Source: Candidatus Nomurabacteria bacterium RIFCSPHIGHO2_02_FULL_38_15 (GTDB taxonomy: Bacteria; Patescibacteriota; Minisyncoccia; Phycocordibacterales; UBA9973). From it: a DNA stretch of 11,428 bases. The position numbers and the translations under genes are program-made. Location: positions 38,740-50,167 of the forward strand of contig MFUC01000004.1 in the NCBI GenBank assembly GCA_001785575.1, given 5' to 3'. Below, piece by piece: positions 11,333-11,428 of this stretch. Positions within the stretch are counted from its first letter, which is position 1; every line of letters starts with the position of its first letter. A model generated the notes under the pieces. It was not told where the DNA came from, did no database searches, and saw nothing but the letters and a program-made list of their open reading frames with translations.

Positions 11333-11428
11333 TTAATCCCCTATCAATAAGCCTTCAATATAAATCCATGGGTATGTGGCGTGGCGTGCACTTTCGAAAA
11401 CTTCTAAAAATTTAATTAAATTTTTAGA
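11333..11428 (-). CDS. C-terminal fragment of an unidentified protein
   Basis: A frame open to the right edge encodes 31 residues before a TAA at 11335-11333. It reads S-K-N-L-I-K-F-L-E-V-F-E-S-A-R-H-A-T-Y, then P-W-I-Y-I-E-G-L-L-I-G-D. The composition is protein-like, and the stop lies 1 bp beyond the convergent ABC-F stop, as in other tight junctions here. It is too short to identify. It might also be chance, since about 100 bp is a weak test of an open frame. Confidence 0.45.
   Translation of the reverse strand, partial: SKNLIKFLEVFESARHATYPWIYIEGLLIGD

Noticed and set aside
11403..11428. Perfect 26-bp AT-only-core palindrome at the right edge
   Set aside because: It is almost entirely A and T, lies within a possible coding frame, and is cut by the window edge. 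Such palindromes are common in AT-rich DNA, so no function is claimed.

Overview
The window is an AT-rich bacterial chromosome segment with very compact genes. The genes are short or unusually reduced versions of core families: MraZ, RsmH, LysRS, GreA, a PBP2-type transpeptidase, a YhiN-type flavoprotein, an ABC-F ATPase and tRNA-Gln. Several very small genes and uncharacterised membrane proteins lie between them. This style, together with a LysRS of non-canonical subtype, suggests a member of the Candidate Phyla Radiation (Patescibacteria). That placement is an inference from gene content and sequence style, not proven. All 18 visible stop codons are TAA (14) or TAG (4), and none is TGA.

Layout. 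At 1-640 (minus strand) is the head of the division/cell-wall (dcw) cluster: mraZ followed by the start of rsmH, preceded by five MraZ-box-like repeats at exact 10-bp spacing. Divergent from it, at 725-901, is a 58-codon gene of unknown function with a perfect Shine-Dalgarno and its own hairpin terminator. A non-coding stretch (about 940-1222) holds GC-rich hairpin repeats and a 141-bp palindromic element. On the minus strand follow lysS and greA, then a cell-wall set: an exported 144-aa protein, a 92-aa membrane protein in the position of MreD, and PBP2. At 5766-6017 two tiny convergent genes (52 and 20 codons) share one bidirectional terminator.

Next is a minus-strand pair, a two-TM coiled-coil protein and a YhiN-like flavoprotein that overlaps it, divergent from a three-TM protein at 7883-8176. 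A GNAT acetyltransferase and a GIY-YIG endonuclease form an operon at 8247-8979. tRNA-Gln(UUG) is followed immediately by a 40-44 codon gene. Divergent from the tRNA are an acidic 137-aa protein and an ABC-F ATPase, which converges on the truncated end of another gene at the right edge.

A recurring pattern is the placement of a -10 hexamer, often extended (TGn), 6-8 nt before the ATG with no Shine-Dalgarno. It appears at seven genes, including greA, lysS, the GNAT gene and the ABC-F gene, and predicts leaderless transcripts. Only the 58-codon gene has a strong Shine-Dalgarno, and the 20-codon gene has a modest one. I see no CRISPR array, insertion sequence, prophage module or defence system. 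The most novel items are the small genes, the repeat-rich spacer and the apparently systematic leaderless initiation.
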